Source of the DNA: Sulfurovum sp.
GTDB lineage: Bacteria; Campylobacterota; Campylobacteria; Campylobacterales; Sulfurovaceae
Length of the DNA stretch: 32,866 nt
Assembly: GCA_030826885.1 (NCBI GenBank)
Contig: JAUUDF010000014.1
Coordinates: 1-32,866, forward strand
Reading direction: 5' to 3'
Made by a program: the position numbers and the translations under genes. Of the stretch, positions 7,980-16,018 are shown one piece after another. The stretch's first letter is position 1. Each line of letters opens with the position of its first letter. The notes beneath the pieces are model-generated. The model was not told where the DNA came from and made no database searches. It worked only from the letters and a program-made list of their open reading frames with translations.

Positions 7980-7992
7980 GTTCATAATGAAC
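7980..7992. promoter_or_regulatory. 13-bp palindrome upstream of the fadL-like gene
   Basis: GTTCAT-A-ATGAAC is a perfect 6-1-6 palindrome 25 bp upstream of the FadL-like start codon, where a dimeric regulator could block or control the promoter of the fadL-fadD-nagA-crr run. No regulator gene of the usual TetR or GntR fatty-acid type lies beside it. The assignment as operator is inference from symmetry and position only. Confidence 0.35.
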
Positions 7993-8040
7993 TTGCCTGA
8001 ATCCCCCAAAGAGACTCAGACAAATCCCGGGCCACAGCAC

Positions 8041-8931
8041 CTACGCTTCAACAAGCGCATAGAGCTGGCGTATCTCTTCGGGCCATATCTCCTCGTCGAT
8101 CGTTTCAAGTATGAGCGGTATGTCATCCATACGCGGATCGTTCATAATGAAACGGAACGCGTCCCAACCTATCTCTCCCTGTCCCAGGGAATGATGTCTG
8201 TCTACTCTTGAACCCAGTTTGGGCTTGGAATCGTTAATGTGCATCCCCATCAAATACTCAAACCCGACAATGCGTCCGAAAGCCTCCATGGTCTCATCGT
8301 ATGCTTCTTTGGTACGCAGGTCATATCCGGCGGTAAAGGTATGGCAGGTATCGAGGCAGATACCGACACGGCTCTTGTCCTCTACTTTGTCTATCAGGTG
8401 TGCCAGATGCTCAAACCTGTAGCCCAGATTGCTCCCCTGTCCTGCTGTATTTTCAATAACCAGTTTCACCTCTGAGCCTTCTGTAGCTGCAATGGCAGCA
8501 TTCATTGACTCGGCAATCACATCCAGACAGGACAGCTCCGCCTCCCTCAGTTTCTCTTCATACTGCGGATCGCGTTTGGAAATCTTCACCAGGTGAGAAC
8601 CCGGATGGAAGTTGAGCTTGTCCAGCCCAAGCTGTTCACAGCGTCGGAGTTCATCAATGAACGCTTCACGCGACTTTTCGAGCTTCTCTTCTTCGGGGTG
8701 CCCGAGATTGATCAGATATGAATCGTGCGGCAGTACATGCTTTGGGAGAATGCCGCTTGCCTCAAGATTGGCTTTAAATGCATCTATCGATGCCTGTGTC
8801 AGCGGCTTGGCAACCCACTGACGCTGATTTTTGGTAAAGAGTGCAAACGCCTTTGCACCGATATTTTTGGCATTGAGCGGTGCATTCTCCACACCGCCGC
8901 TGGCACTCACATGCGCTCCGACAAATTTCAT
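8041..8931 (-). CDS. nfo: Endonuclease IV (AP endonuclease)
   Basis: The 296-residue zinc enzyme cuts DNA on the 5' side of abasic sites in base excision repair. The start at 8931 gives [18 protein letters not shown], matching the N terminus of E. coli Nfo; a longer open frame upstream adds 22 unrelated residues. AGAGGT precedes this ATG. Metal-site motifs visible are [39 protein letters not shown] with [10 protein letters not shown], and LILETID near the end. The ATG lies 1 bp after the stop of the upstream lipoprotein gene, so the two are probably cotranscribed although their functions look unrelated. Confidence 0.95.
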   Translation of the reverse strand: MKFVGAHVSASGGVENAPLNAKNIGAKAFALFTKNQRQWVAKPLTQASIDAFKANLEASGILPKHVLPHDSYLINLGHPEEEKLEKSREAFIDELRRCEQLGLDKLNFHPGSHLVKISKRDPQYEEKLREAELSCLDVIAESMNAAIAATEGSEVKLVIENTAGQGSNLGYRFEHLAHLIDKVEDKSRVGICLDTCHTFTAGYDLRTKEAYDETMEAFGRIVGFEYLMGMHINDSKPKLGSRVDRHHSLGQGEIGWDAFRFIMNDPRMDDIPLILETIDEEIWPEEIRQLYALVEA

Positions 8932-8932
8932 T

Positions 8933-9415
8933 TTAACCTCTTGTCCGTTTGATCTTAATGGTGATATCATTGATTGTATCATGAAAAACCGTTTCATTAT
9001 TTAAAACACGGTACTCTATCTTATATTTTCCCGGCTGACTAATTTTTTGTGTAAAGCCGTTACGCGTTACAGCCATTCCTTTGCCGCCAAATATTTTCTC
9101 CCCCTTTATGACATGCGCCAACAGATTCTCAGGATAGTACGCAGAAAGCACTTTGGCATTGAAACGTCCAAGCGGCAGGCAGGAGAGAAAGCTTGAACAT
9201 ACCCTCTCGGTGCCTATATCAAGCCGCATCAGTGCCTCACCGTTGCCGTAAATCTCCAGTCGGGTCATGCCGTCACCATAATAGATGAACCCCTGGTCTG
9301 CATAACGCAGCGCGGGACTTTTCCAGACAATATAGGCACTCTCCTGCATCTGAAATGCTGGTTCACCGCACCCGGCAATCCAGAGTACCAACAGCATCGC
9401 AACATATTTTTTCAT
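8933..9415 (-). CDS. Small predicted lipoprotein, unknown function
   Basis: The 160-residue protein begins [19 protein letters not shown], a clear lipoprotein signal with lipobox IAGC and lipidated Cys-16. The mature part looks beta-rich ([37 protein letters not shown]) and ends in a basic KIKRTRG tail. An [20 protein letters not shown] stretch may be conserved. I do not recognise a named family. A -10-like TATAAT on the minus strand (complement of 9440-9445) stands about 25 bp upstream of the ATG. It is followed by nfo after 1 bp. Confidence 0.82.
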   Translation of the reverse strand: MKKYVAMLLVLWIAGCGEPAFQMQESAYIVWKSPALRYADQGFIYYGDGMTRLEIYGNGEALMRLDIGTERVCSSFLSCLPLGRFNAKVLSAYYPENLLAHVIKGEKIFGGKGMAVTRNGFTQKISQPGKYKIEYRVLNNETVFHDTINDITIKIKRTRG

Positions 9416-9479
9416 TGGATCTCTCCGTTTTTAGTGCAAATTATACCCTAACTTAAGAGTCATTTAAGGACTCAGTTTA

Positions 9480-9485
9480 TATAAT
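9480..9485 (+). promoter_or_regulatory. -10 element of the tRNA-Glu gene
   Basis: TATAAT lies 20 bp before the first base of tRNA-Glu, giving a predicted start near 9492 and a short leader. The upstream -35 region is not well defined. The same spacer carries a divergent TATAAT for the lipoprotein gene. Confidence 0.5.
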
Positions 9486-9505
9486 TCCGTCCACAAGTTG
9501 TCAAT

Positions 9506-9580
9506 GGCCCCTTCATCTAGCGGTTAGGATTCATGGTTTTCATCCATGCCACAGGAGTTCGAGTCTCCTAGGGGTCACCA
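9506..9580 (+). tRNA. tRNA-Glu (anticodon TTC)
   Basis: The 75-nt gene folds as a cloverleaf. The acceptor stem is GGCCCCT paired with AGGGGTC (one G-T pair). The D-arm contains AGCGGTTAGGA. The anticodon stem CATGG/CCATG encloses loop TTTTCAT with anticodon TTC. The T-arm has GTTCGAG, and CCA is encoded at 9578-9580. Decoding GAA/GAG as glutamate follows from the anticodon. Confidence 0.95.
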
Positions 9581-9714
9581 ACACTCTCTTTTTAGTTCAT
9601 ACTTCTATCACACACATAAACCAACTGACAAATCGTATACATAAATTGTCTATCACACTTAATATTCATATGAAAAGATATTTTACCAAGGGTCTAGATA
9701 ACTTTATCACTGCT
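9581..9714. other. AT-rich spacer without recognised gene
   Basis: Between tRNA-Glu and the decayed hydrolase gene there are 134 bp of AT-rich sequence. I see no open frame with a ribosome site, no terminator-like hairpin, and no repeat of either neighbouring tRNA end. Confidence 0.5.
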
Positions 9715-10098
9715 TCAAGCTTTCAGATGCCCAATATAATATAAAGCTCTACCTTTTCTTAGGTTTGCAATATCACCTGGGCTACCCCAGCTCGGTGGTA
9801 CTGAAGTCAGTGGAAAACTGATTTCTTCATATGCCTTAAGGACTAGTTCTGAACAAAAGAAACTATTATCGCTTTCTTTGCCCATATCCACTTTTCCAGC
9901 CCATCTCTTGCAGTCTTCGCTCTTAAAAGCTGCTTCTTCTCAAGCATTGCTTGGACAGTGGTGACACCATCCTCCCCGTAAGTTGTAACGATGTACGAGG
10001 CGACTTCTGTGGAAACGATGTCGAAGTGGGCGAATTTGTTGTCTATGTGTCTGATGAGGTCATTCCAATTATGAGAGAAGAAAAATGATTGTAGAAAA
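9715..10098 (-). pseudogene. Remnant of a YiiX-like (permuted papain-fold) cysteine hydrolase gene
   Basis: On the minus strand two adjoining frames together read as one protein. From 10098 to about 9931 the frame gives FFFSHNWNDLIRH, then KFAHFDIV and YIVTTYGEDGV. From 9930 to a TGA at 9715 the frame gives AFKSEDCKRWAG, then SFFCSELVLKAYEE and SWGSPGDIANL. A single missing base near 9931 joins them. FFCSELVxKAY resembles the catalytic cysteine motif of YiiX/YebB-type hydrolases (compare YCSEVVWKVY of E. coli YiiX, from memory), and the upstream KFAH may be the histidine region. No start codon exists: the reading frame continues right up to the CCA end of tRNA-Ala at 10099, so the 5' part is lost. 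The short intact pieces make the family call tentative, but the coding character is clear. Confidence 0.6.
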
Positions 10099-10174
10099 TG
10101 GTGGATCCTATCGGGATCGAACCGACGACCTCTTCGCTGCCAGCGAAGCGCTCTCCCAGCTGAGCTAAGGACCC
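10099..10174 (-). tRNA. tRNA-Ala (anticodon GGC)
   Basis: The 76-nt gene has acceptor stem GGGTCCT/AGGATCC. It includes the G3-U70 wobble pair that is the alanine identity element. The D-arm contains TTAGCTCAGCTGGGAGAGC, and the anticodon stem CTTCG/CGAAG encloses loop CTGGCAG with anticodon GGC. The T-arm has GTTCGATCCC, and CCA is encoded. A TACAAT -10 (complement of 10194-10199) lies 20 bp upstream. A truncated pseudogene begins directly after its 3' end. Confidence 0.96.
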
Positions 10175-10227
10175 ATGAGGTTTTACGGAGAGGATTGTAG
10201 CATAAGATCGGTAAAATTACAAGCGTT

Positions 10228-11883
10228 TTAGATGTCTGTTTCGCTTACGACCAATTCTCCGCGTTTAAGTCGGGGGATGATCTCTGTCTTGATTTTCCGT
10301 ATCAAATAGATTTTCTTCGAAGAGGGAAGCTGCGCATCATGTGGAATACGCTTGAGCTTCTCTTCATAGTGACGGATAAGCACGTTTCGCAGCGCAGCCT
10401 GAAGCTCCTCTTCACTCATCACTTTCAAGCTCTCATCGACTGCCAGTCCCATGAGGTGCGGGTGGTCTTTCTGTTCATTGATCAGGGCGGAGAAGAGAGA
10501 AGCATAGCCTCCGAACATCTCCACATCGACCACATCGAGTACCGAATCGATCAGTTCGGGTTTTTCAAGCAGTGTTTTGAGAATGCTCAACTGTGCCACG
10601 TCATCCCTGGGCTGGGAGAAGTTCTGCCGTGCACGTTCGGGTCTTGCCTGTGCGCCGAACATGGCCGGGGAGACCCCTATCAGCGTCGATGCCAACGGGA
10701 TGTAGGCATCTTTGATGATCTGACTGAGCCCTGAAAGAAACTGCTTCATTGTTCCAAATGCCGCCTCTTTGGCACGCGGATCGTTCAGGTCGTACCCACC
10801 GGCGATCTTCTCCAGCACAAAAGGAATCAGCGGCTTGGCATCGCGCAACAGAGAGGCAACCTTTTCACTCTGCCCTTTGGCAATAAGATCTGCCGGGTCC
10901 TGTCCGTCCGGGAAGAGTACGACTCCGCCGTCAAAATTGGCATGGGCAAGCATCTGGGCAGCTTTCAGTGCCGCGGCAACGCCTGCCTTGTCTCCATCAT
11001 AGGCGAGAATCACCTTCGGATCCCCCTTGCGCAGCAAGGGAAGGTGTTCACTTGTCAGTGCCGTACCGAGTGTCGCCACCGCCTCCGTAAAGCCTGCCTG
11101 ATGGAACATCACCACATCAAGGTAGCCTTCACATACAATCAGTTTTTTGTTTTTGTAAATACTCTCTTTTGCAAGGTGGTAACCGTAAAGCAGCCGCGAT
11201 TTGTTAAACAGCTTTGTCTGCGGTGAGTTGATGTACTTTGCCGGGTGGTTGGTAATGGTCCGGCCTCCAAATCCGACCGCTGCACCGCTGGGAGAGAAGA
11301 TGGGAAAGGTGATACGCTCTACCAGCCTGACATAGTAGTGCCCGTCCTCTCCCTGTGCCAACACCCCCGCCTCGACCGCCTGCGGTCTTGGCAGTGAGGT
11401 GGCATCGAGAAATTTCATAGCCGATCTGCCGTCAGGGACATATCCAATGCCGAAACGCTCGATGGAGTTTTGAGAAACACCTCTCTCTTTGAGGTACTGT
11501 TTCGCTACCGTATGCCCTTCAAGGTTCTTCACATACCATCGCTGTATCGCCTCAAGTACCCGCTTGGCATCGGAGTAGTCCGAACTGCCCTTGGTATAGC
11601 GCAGCGAAAAATTGAACATCGACGCCAGTTTTTCGATAGCCTCGGGGTAGGTCAGCTTTTCGATCTCCATCATGAACTTGATGGCATCACCCCCGGCCCC
11701 ACAGCCAAAACAGTGGTAGATCTGCTTGGAAGGACTGACCACGAACGAGGGTGTTTTTTCCCCATGAAACGGACAGTTCGCCTTGTAGTTCGCTCCTGCT
11801 TTTTTCAGCTCGACATAGTTGCCTATGACATCAACAATATCTATGGTGCTCTTGAGGGATTCTATGGAGGCGTTATCGATCAT
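10228..11883 (-). CDS. dnaG: DNA primase
   Basis: The 551-residue primase makes RNA primers for replication. The N-terminal zinc-binding domain shows CPFHGEKTPSF and YHCFGCGAGGDA (CHC2 type). The core contains GFGGRTI and the TOPRIM motifs VCEGYLDVV and AYDGDKAG, followed by DGQDPADLI. The C-terminal part from about 430 would bind DnaB helicase. The second of two adjacent ATGs (11883) was taken because GGAGG stands 4 bp before it and MIDNASIESL matches family starts; 11886 is the alternative. It stands divergent from the LapB-like/rnhA/rnc/aroC genes. The same association of dnaG with these genes is known in Campylobacter (from memory). Confidence 0.95.
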   Translation of the reverse strand: MIDNASIESLKSTIDIVDVIGNYVELKKAGANYKANCPFHGEKTPSFVVSPSKQIYHCFGCGAGGDAIKFMMEIEKLTYPEAIEKLASMFNFSLRYTKGSSDYSDAKRVLEAIQRWYVKNLEGHTVAKQYLKERGVSQNSIERFGIGYVPDGRSAMKFLDATSLPRPQAVEAGVLAQGEDGHYYVRLVERITFPIFSPSGAAVGFGGRTITNHPAKYINSPQTKLFNKSRLLYGYHLAKESIYKNKKLIVCEGYLDVVMFHQAGFTEAVATLGTALTSEHLPLLRKGDPKVILAYDGDKAGVAAALKAAQMLAHANFDGGVVLFPDGQDPADLIAKGQSEKVASLLRDAKPLIPFVLEKIAGGYDLNDPRAKEAAFGTMKQFLSGLSQIIKDAYIPLASTLIGVSPAMFGAQARPERARQNFSQPRDDVAQLSILKTLLEKPELIDSVLDVVDVEMFGGYASLFSALINEQKDHPHLMGLAVDESLKVMSEEELQAALRNVLIRHYEEKLKRIPHDAQLPSSKKIYLIRKIKTEIIPRLKRGELVVSETDI

Positions 11884-12006
11884 CATGCCTCCATTCTCGC
11901 CAAAGGCGAAGCTTCAGTGAGAGGAGTTTGAAAGGGACTTTGCCTCTTTTCAAGGAGACGGTCATAGCAAGCGTTATCAATCATACGGGTATTATATCTT
12001 ATTTGC

Positions 12007-12012
12007 TATAAT
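12007..12012 (+). promoter_or_regulatory. -10 element for the TPR-rnhA-rnc-aroC genes
   Basis: TATAAT preceded by TTTGC stands about 215 bp upstream of the LapB-like start codon and is the best -10 hexamer in the spacer. No clear -35 is visible, as is common in Campylobacterota promoters. Placement immediately before the repeat arrays means they would be transcribed. Confidence 0.4.
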
Positions 12013-12021
12013 CTACCGAGA

Positions 12022-12063
12022 AAATTAGAAATTAGAAATTAGAAATTAGAAATTAGGAATGAG
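12022..12063 (+). repeat. Heptanucleotide tandem repeat, unit AAATTAG
   Basis: Five exact head-to-tail copies of AAATTAG occupy 12022-12056, followed by a diverged GAATGAG. No insertion element or spacer sequence is associated. The unit length of 7 bp is shared with two other arrays downstream, although the unit sequences are unrelated. Confidence 0.9.
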
Positions 12064-12100
12064 GAAATGACAAATACTATCCATAGCATGCAGTCCATCC

Positions 12101-12128
12101 CTCAATACTCAACGCTCAACGCTCAACG
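12101..12128 (+). repeat. Heptanucleotide tandem repeat, unit CTCAACG
   Basis: One diverged unit CTCAATA is followed by three exact copies of CTCAACG (12108-12128). It is the second of three 7-bp arrays in the leader of the LapB-like gene. Confidence 0.88.
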
Positions 12129-12171
12129 CTTCACCAATAAAAGCTTTTCGACAGAAAAGCATACCGGAACT

Positions 12172-12199
12172 ATTCACTGTTCACTATTCACTATTCACT
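12172..12199 (+). repeat. Heptanucleotide tandem repeat, unit ATTCACT
   Basis: Four units, ATTCACT, GTTCACT, ATTCACT and ATTCACT, run head to tail and end immediately before the hairpin that covers the LapB-like start codon. Confidence 0.88.
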
Positions 12200-12231
12200 C
12201 CATCAAGCCATCAACAAGGATGGCTTGATGG
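12200..12231 (+). promoter_or_regulatory. Hairpin sequestering ribosome site and start codon
   Basis: CCATCAAGCCATC (12200-12212) pairs perfectly with 12219-12231 around a 6-nt loop. The ribosome site AAGGA (12216-12220) begins in the loop and enters the stem, and the ATG (12228-12230) is wholly inside the right arm. In mRNA this 13-bp stem would hide the start codon, so translation should be weak unless the stem is opened. It is not followed by a T-tract and is not a terminator. Confidence 0.6.
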
Positions 12232-13271
12232 AACACATTCTTCCCGCCTACAATGATCCGCTTTTTAGTATTCTGCTCATTGTTGTCATCGGTCTTATCA
12301 TTGCACTGGCAACCTACGGATGGGGGCTCTACATACAGCAGAAAGAGGCGGGGAATCTGCTGAAGTTCCTCGACAAGTTCGACAGTGCGGAGTGTGCGCT
12401 CGATACAGATGATATGCCGTTCGCACCGCACATGTTCAAACCGCTGACCCTGCTTGCGAAGGCATTTGAGAACTCAGGTGAGTACCATAAGGCAATCAGT
12501 ATCTACCTCTACCTCATCAAAAACAGCGAAAGCGACCCCGCCAAGACCGAACTGATGGAACGGCTCGGGATGACCTACATGCATGCGGGCTTCCTTGAGC
12601 GTGCACGAAGCATCTTTGTCGAGATACTCAGGAAAAGACCGAGAAACAAACAGGTGCTCTATGCACTGGGTGTGGTCTATGAAATGATGCAAGATTACGA
12701 AAAAGCACAGGAGATCATCGAACCGCTTGAACTGCTCGAAGAGGACACCTACACACTTAAAAAATTCCTCTCCTTCGCACAGCTTAACAGCAACAAAAAT
12801 ATGCCGACCGAAGAGAAGCTTGAGAGGCTGCAGAGACTACTGAAAGAGGAGCCTTCACTCTACCGCCAGATCATCTCCGCACTTCTGCGTCTTGACACCC
12901 GTATTGCCTGGGAGAACATTGATCCAAAGCGCATAAAAGAGATCCTCGATATTCTATGGTTCTTACCCAATTCACAACTCGATTTGGATATAATCTCGAA
13001 CAATGCACAGCTGGGCACACTCTACTACGCCAAAGGGTATTTGCAAAAACCCATGGCACAAAGCGGCATTTTCTCGCTCGACCTGATTGCTAAGGCAAGA
13101 GAGAACGGTTTTGAAGATGCTTCCTTGCAGTTTTCCTACCTGTGCAAAAAATGCAAACAGAGTTTTCCTGTCTCGTTCGGACGCTGTCCCAACTGTATGG
13201 CGATCAACTCTATTGAAGTCGAGGAACAGATTGCAAAAGCAAGCACGCAAACGGATTACTCTCTATTCTGA
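12228..13271 (+). CDS. LapB-like TPR protein with N-terminal anchor and zinc ribbon
   Basis: The 347-residue protein has an N-terminal membrane helix (residues about 13-34, LFSILLIVVIGLIIALATYGWG), several tetratricopeptide repeats (for example LLAKAFENSGEYHKAISIYLY, then repeats around MTYMHAGFLERARSIF and LYALGVVYEMMQDYEKAQEI), and a C-terminal rubredoxin-like ribbon with CKKCKQSF and CPNC. This is the architecture of LapB/YciM, which tunes LPS synthesis through LpxC turnover in E. coli (389 residues). The same role here is inference. Start: ATG 12228, or TTG one codon earlier. rnhA begins inside its 3' end. It is the first gene of a four-gene plus-strand unit. Confidence 0.82.
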   Translation: MEHILPAYNDPLFSILLIVVIGLIIALATYGWGLYIQQKEAGNLLKFLDKFDSAECALDTDDMPFAPHMFKPLTLLAKAFENSGEYHKAISIYLYLIKNSESDPAKTELMERLGMTYMHAGFLERARSIFVEILRKRPRNKQVLYALGVVYEMMQDYEKAQEIIEPLELLEEDTYTLKKFLSFAQLNSNKNMPTEEKLERLQRLLKEEPSLYRQIISALLRLDTRIAWENIDPKRIKEILDILWFLPNSQLDLDIISNNAQLGTLYYAKGYLQKPMAQSGIFSLDLIAKARENGFEDASLQFSYLCKKCKQSFPVSFGRCPNCMAINSIEVEEQIAKASTQTDYSLF

Positions 13272-13677
13272 CGGCTCAAGCCTCGGCAATCCGGGTCCGG
13301 GCGGCTACGGCGGTATTCTTGAGTATAACGGTCATACAAAAGAGTATGCCGGCGGAGAAGCACACACGACCAACAACCGTATGGAGCTTCGCGGGGTCAT
13401 CGAGGGTCTGAAGCTGCTCAAGGAGCCCTGTGACGTCGAAGTGGTCTCCGACAGTTCCTACGTCATTAGAGCCATCAACGAGTGGCTTGACGGGTGGCAG
13501 AAAAAAGACTTCAAAAAGGTCAAAAACCCCGATCTGTGGAAAGAGTATCTTGAAGTTTCTGCACCCCACCATGTGCACGGTACCTGGGTACGCGGACATG
13601 ATGGACATCCGCAGAATGAACGCTGTGACACACTGGCCAGAGAAGAGGCCGAACGTATACAGGCAACGTTAGACTAA
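13231..13677 (+). CDS. rnhA: Ribonuclease HI
   Basis: The 148-residue nuclease cleaves RNA in RNA-DNA hybrids. Motifs are LYSDGSSLGNPGPGGYGG (first Asp), TTNNRMELRGVIEGL (Glu), VVSDSSYVI (Asp), the basic handle region with WLDGWQKKDFK, and VRGHDGHPQNERCDTLAREEA (His and last Asp). The start is probably TTG at 13231, preceded by GAGG at 13221-13224. That makes the length normal and overlaps the TPR gene by 41 bp in a different frame. A longer open frame from 13087 adds unrelated residues. rnc follows after 20 bp. Confidence 0.92.
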   Translation: MQKQARKRITLYSDGSSLGNPGPGGYGGILEYNGHTKEYAGGEAHTTNNRMELRGVIEGLKLLKEPCDVEVVSDSSYVIRAINEWLDGWQKKDFKKVKNPDLWKEYLEVSAPHHVHGTWVRGHDGHPQNERCDTLAREEAERIQATLD

Positions 13678-13697
13678 CACACCAAGGAGCATAGATT

Positions 13698-14369
13698 ATG
13701 ACAGACTACAGTCAGCTTGAAAAACGACTGAACTATACCTTTAAGGACAAGCAGTTGATTATTGAGGCTTTGACACACAAAAGTTACAAAAAGCCTTACA
13801 ATAATGAGCGGCTTGAATTTCTCGGTGATGCCGTACTCGACCTGATTGTTGGCGAGTACCTCTTTATGAAGTTTCCAAAATCCAACGAAGGGGTACTCTC
13901 CAAAATACGTGCCTCTCTGGTCAATGAGAGCGGTTTTACCCTCCTTGCCAACGCCATCAGTCTTGGGGAGTATATCTACCTCTCTCCTGCCGAAGAGAAT
14001 AACAACGGACGACACAAGCCCTCTTTGCTTTCAAACGCTTTTGAGGCGGTCATCGGCGCGATCTACCTTGAGGCGGGTCTGGAGAAAGCCAAAGAGATTG
14101 CTATTACCCTGCTTGAAGCGGCACATCCGAAAATTGATCTCGACACCCTCTCAAAAGACTACAAAACGGCACTTCAGGAGCTGACACAGGCAACACACGG
14201 TGTCACCCCGCAGTATGATCTGCTGGGCGCTTCCGGGCCTGACCATAAAAAAGAGTTTGAGATCGCCGTAACCCTCAACGGCAAAACCATCGCTTCGGCC
14301 AAGGGCAAAAGCAAAAAGGATGCCCAGCAGAAGGCCGCCAAGATCGCACTGGAGGTACTCAAATCATGA
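13698..14369 (+). CDS. rnc: Ribonuclease III
   Basis: The 223-residue double-strand RNA endonuclease processes rRNA precursors and structured mRNAs. The signature [15 protein letters not shown] has Glu-40 and Asp-44. [16 protein letters not shown] carries the second catalytic Glu (116). A double-stranded RNA binding domain covers about 150-223 and ends in [22 protein letters not shown] at 13683-13688 precedes the ATG. Its stop overlaps the aroC start (ATGA), so the two are coupled. Confidence 0.96.
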   Translation: MTDYSQLEKRLNYTFKDKQLIIEALTHKSYKKPYNNERLEFLGDAVLDLIVGEYLFMKFPKSNEGVLSKIRASLVNESGFTLLANAISLGEYIYLSPAEENNNGRHKPSLLSNAFEAVIGAIYLEAGLEKAKEIAITLLEAAHPKIDLDTLSKDYKTALQELTQATHGVTPQYDLLGASGPDHKKEFEIAVTLNGKTIASAKGKSKKDAQQKAAKIALEVLKS

Positions 14370-15445
14370 ACACATTCGGAAAACGCCTGACCCTGACCAC
14401 CTTCGGCGAATCTCACGGCAAAGCAATAGGCTGCATCCTCGACGGCGTACCCGCAGGTCTTGCCATCGACGAGGCATTCATCCAGTCTGAACTTGACAGA
14501 CGCAAACCAGGCAAAAGCAAACTCGAAACCGGACGCAAAGAGGATGACAAGGTTGAAATACTCTCGGGGACCTTTGAAGGATTAAGTACCGGTACTCCCA
14601 TTGCAATGGTGATCTTCAACACCAATCAAAAAAGCAAAGACTATGCCAATGTCAAAGATCTCTTTCGCCCCGGGCATGCCGACTTTACCTACTTTCACAA
14701 GTACGGGCTCAGAGACTACCGCGGTGGCGGCAGAAGCTCCGCAAGGGAGACTGCCGCGCGTGTCGCAGGCGGTGCAATCGCCAAACTGATGCTCAAAGAG
14801 ATGGGCATTGCCATAGAGAGCGGTCTGTGTGAAGTCGACGGCATAAAAGCCCAGAGCATCGACTTTGCACATGCCAGAATCTCCAAACTCTGTGCACTCG
14901 ACCCTGACAAAGAGAGCGAGCAGGAGGCTGCCGTTCTGAAGGCTAAAGAGGCGCACGACTCGGTCGGCGGTGTGGTGCTCACACGTGCTACCGGTGTGCC
15001 GGCAGGACTTGGCGAACCGCTCTACTACAAACTCGACGCACTGCTTGCCGATGCGATGATGAGCATCAATGCGGCCAAAGCCGTTGAGATAGGCGACGGT
15101 GTTGCCAGTACCCACCTCAAGGGCAGCCAGAACAACGACCCCATCACCCCGGATGGCTTTGCCAGCAACCACGCAGGCGGTATCCTTGGCGGCATCAGCA
15201 ACGGCGATACAATTCTCGTCAAAACCCACTTCAAACCCACCCCGTCCATCTTCCAGCCGCAGCAGACCATCGACAAAGAGGGCAATCCGACCACTCTCGA
15301 ACTCAAAGGCCGCCATGACCCTTGCGTTGCTATCAGAGGCGCGGTTGTGACTGAAGCGATGATGGCACTTGTGCTCGCCGACATGGCACTGCTGAACATG
15401 GGGCGTAAAATGGAACACCTAAACGCCATCTACCGACAATCTTAA
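14366..15445 (+). CDS. aroC: Chorismate synthase
   Basis: The 359-residue enzyme makes chorismate from 5-enolpyruvylshikimate-3-phosphate with reduced FMN, the last step of the shikimate pathway. Family motifs are [20 protein letters not shown] near the N terminus, [24 protein letters not shown] in the centre, and the Arg-rich GRHDPC near the end. The length is typical. It overlaps rnc by 4 bp at the start and is followed after 12 bp by the convergent rnhB, with no visible terminator between. Confidence 0.97.
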   Translation: MNTFGKRLTLTTFGESHGKAIGCILDGVPAGLAIDEAFIQSELDRRKPGKSKLETGRKEDDKVEILSGTFEGLSTGTPIAMVIFNTNQKSKDYANVKDLFRPGHADFTYFHKYGLRDYRGGGRSSARETAARVAGGAIAKLMLKEMGIAIESGLCEVDGIKAQSIDFAHARISKLCALDPDKESEQEAAVLKAKEAHDSVGGVVLTRATGVPAGLGEPLYYKLDALLADAMMSINAAKAVEIGDGVASTHLKGSQNNDPITPDGFASNHAGGILGGISNGDTILVKTHFKPTPSIFQPQQTIDKEGNPTTLELKGRHDPCVAIRGAVVTEAMMALVLADMALLNMGRKMEHLNAIYRQS

Positions 15446-15457
15446 GGAGCGCTACAC

Positions 15458-16018
15458 CTAAAAGAGTGTGGGTTCATCAAGTGCCTTGATGCGAAACGAC
15501 TTGCGGTGAATTTTGCACCGCCCGTGTTTGACAATCGCCTCAATATGTGCTTTGGTGCCGTAGCCTTTGTGCTTTTCAAATCCGTACGCCCGAAACGTGT
15601 CGGCGTAGGCGACAATCTCTCTGTCCCGTGTCACTTTTGCCAAAATGCTCGCAGCCGACACCTCCGGTATTTTGTCATCGGCCTTGATCATGGTTTCAAT
15701 GTTCTCAACCCCGAAAGTGCTGTTTCCGTCAAAGAGGTAGTCACACCCCTCCAGCACCTCCTGAATGGCTCGCAGCCCCTGTCGGAGGCACTCCGAAATA
15801 CCAAGTGCATCCACCTGCTCTGCCGGGAAACTGACAATATGGTAACGACTGTTTTCCACGATTTTCCCATATAGCGCTTCGCGCTGCTTCTCGGTCAGTT
15901 TTTTAGAGTCTGTCAACCCATCCACCTCACCTGTCAACACCACACCTGCAATCACCAGCGATCCTGCAATGCAGCCGCGACCGGCTTCGTCAATACCGCA
16001 CAAAGGCTTGTCAGTCAT
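15458..16018 (-). CDS. rnhB: Ribonuclease HII
   Basis: The 186-residue nuclease removes ribonucleotides from DNA and degrades RNA in hybrids. Motifs are LCGIDEAGRGCIAGSLVIAGV (Asp-10, Glu-11), TDSKKLTEKQRE, DYLFDGN with the third acidic residue, and VSAASILAKVTRDR. GYGTKAHIEAI follows near the C terminus. The start overlaps the end of recQ by 8 bp, so it is probably translated from the recQ transcript. Both RNase H types are thus encoded within 3 kb. Confidence 0.95.
   Translation of the reverse strand: MTDKPLCGIDEAGRGCIAGSLVIAGVVLTGEVDGLTDSKKLTEKQREALYGKIVENSRYHIVSFPAEQVDALGISECLRQGLRAIQEVLEGCDYLFDGNSTFGVENIETMIKADDKIPEVSAASILAKVTRDREIVAYADTFRAYGFEKHKGYGTKAHIEAIVKHGRCKIHRKSFRIKALDEPTLF

Larger units (their letters stand above)
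11884..12227. other. Long dnaG/TPR intergenic region with promoter, repeats and hairpins
   Basis: The 344-bp spacer has no gene I can support. It holds a TATAAT on the plus strand at 12007-12012 and three heptanucleotide arrays (12022-12063, 12101-12128 and 12172-12199). It also has a short hairpin GCTTTTC-GACA-GAAAAGC (12143-12160) and the left arm of a 13-bp hairpin over the next start codon. A transcript from that promoter would carry all of these in an unusually long leader of about 210 nt. Confidence 0.7.

Noticed and set aside
9506-10174. Direct repeats of tRNA ends as attachment sites
   Set aside because: I found no second copy of either tRNA 3' end in the interval between the two genes; only the truncation itself supports past integration.
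12022-12199. Tandem repeats considered as a CRISPR array
   Set aside because: Units are 7 bp, head to tail, with no spacers and no cas genes in the window.
14582-15418. Minus-strand open frame of 278 codons
   Set aside because: It is fully inside aroC, which is certain, and no recognisable domain or ribosome site is present.
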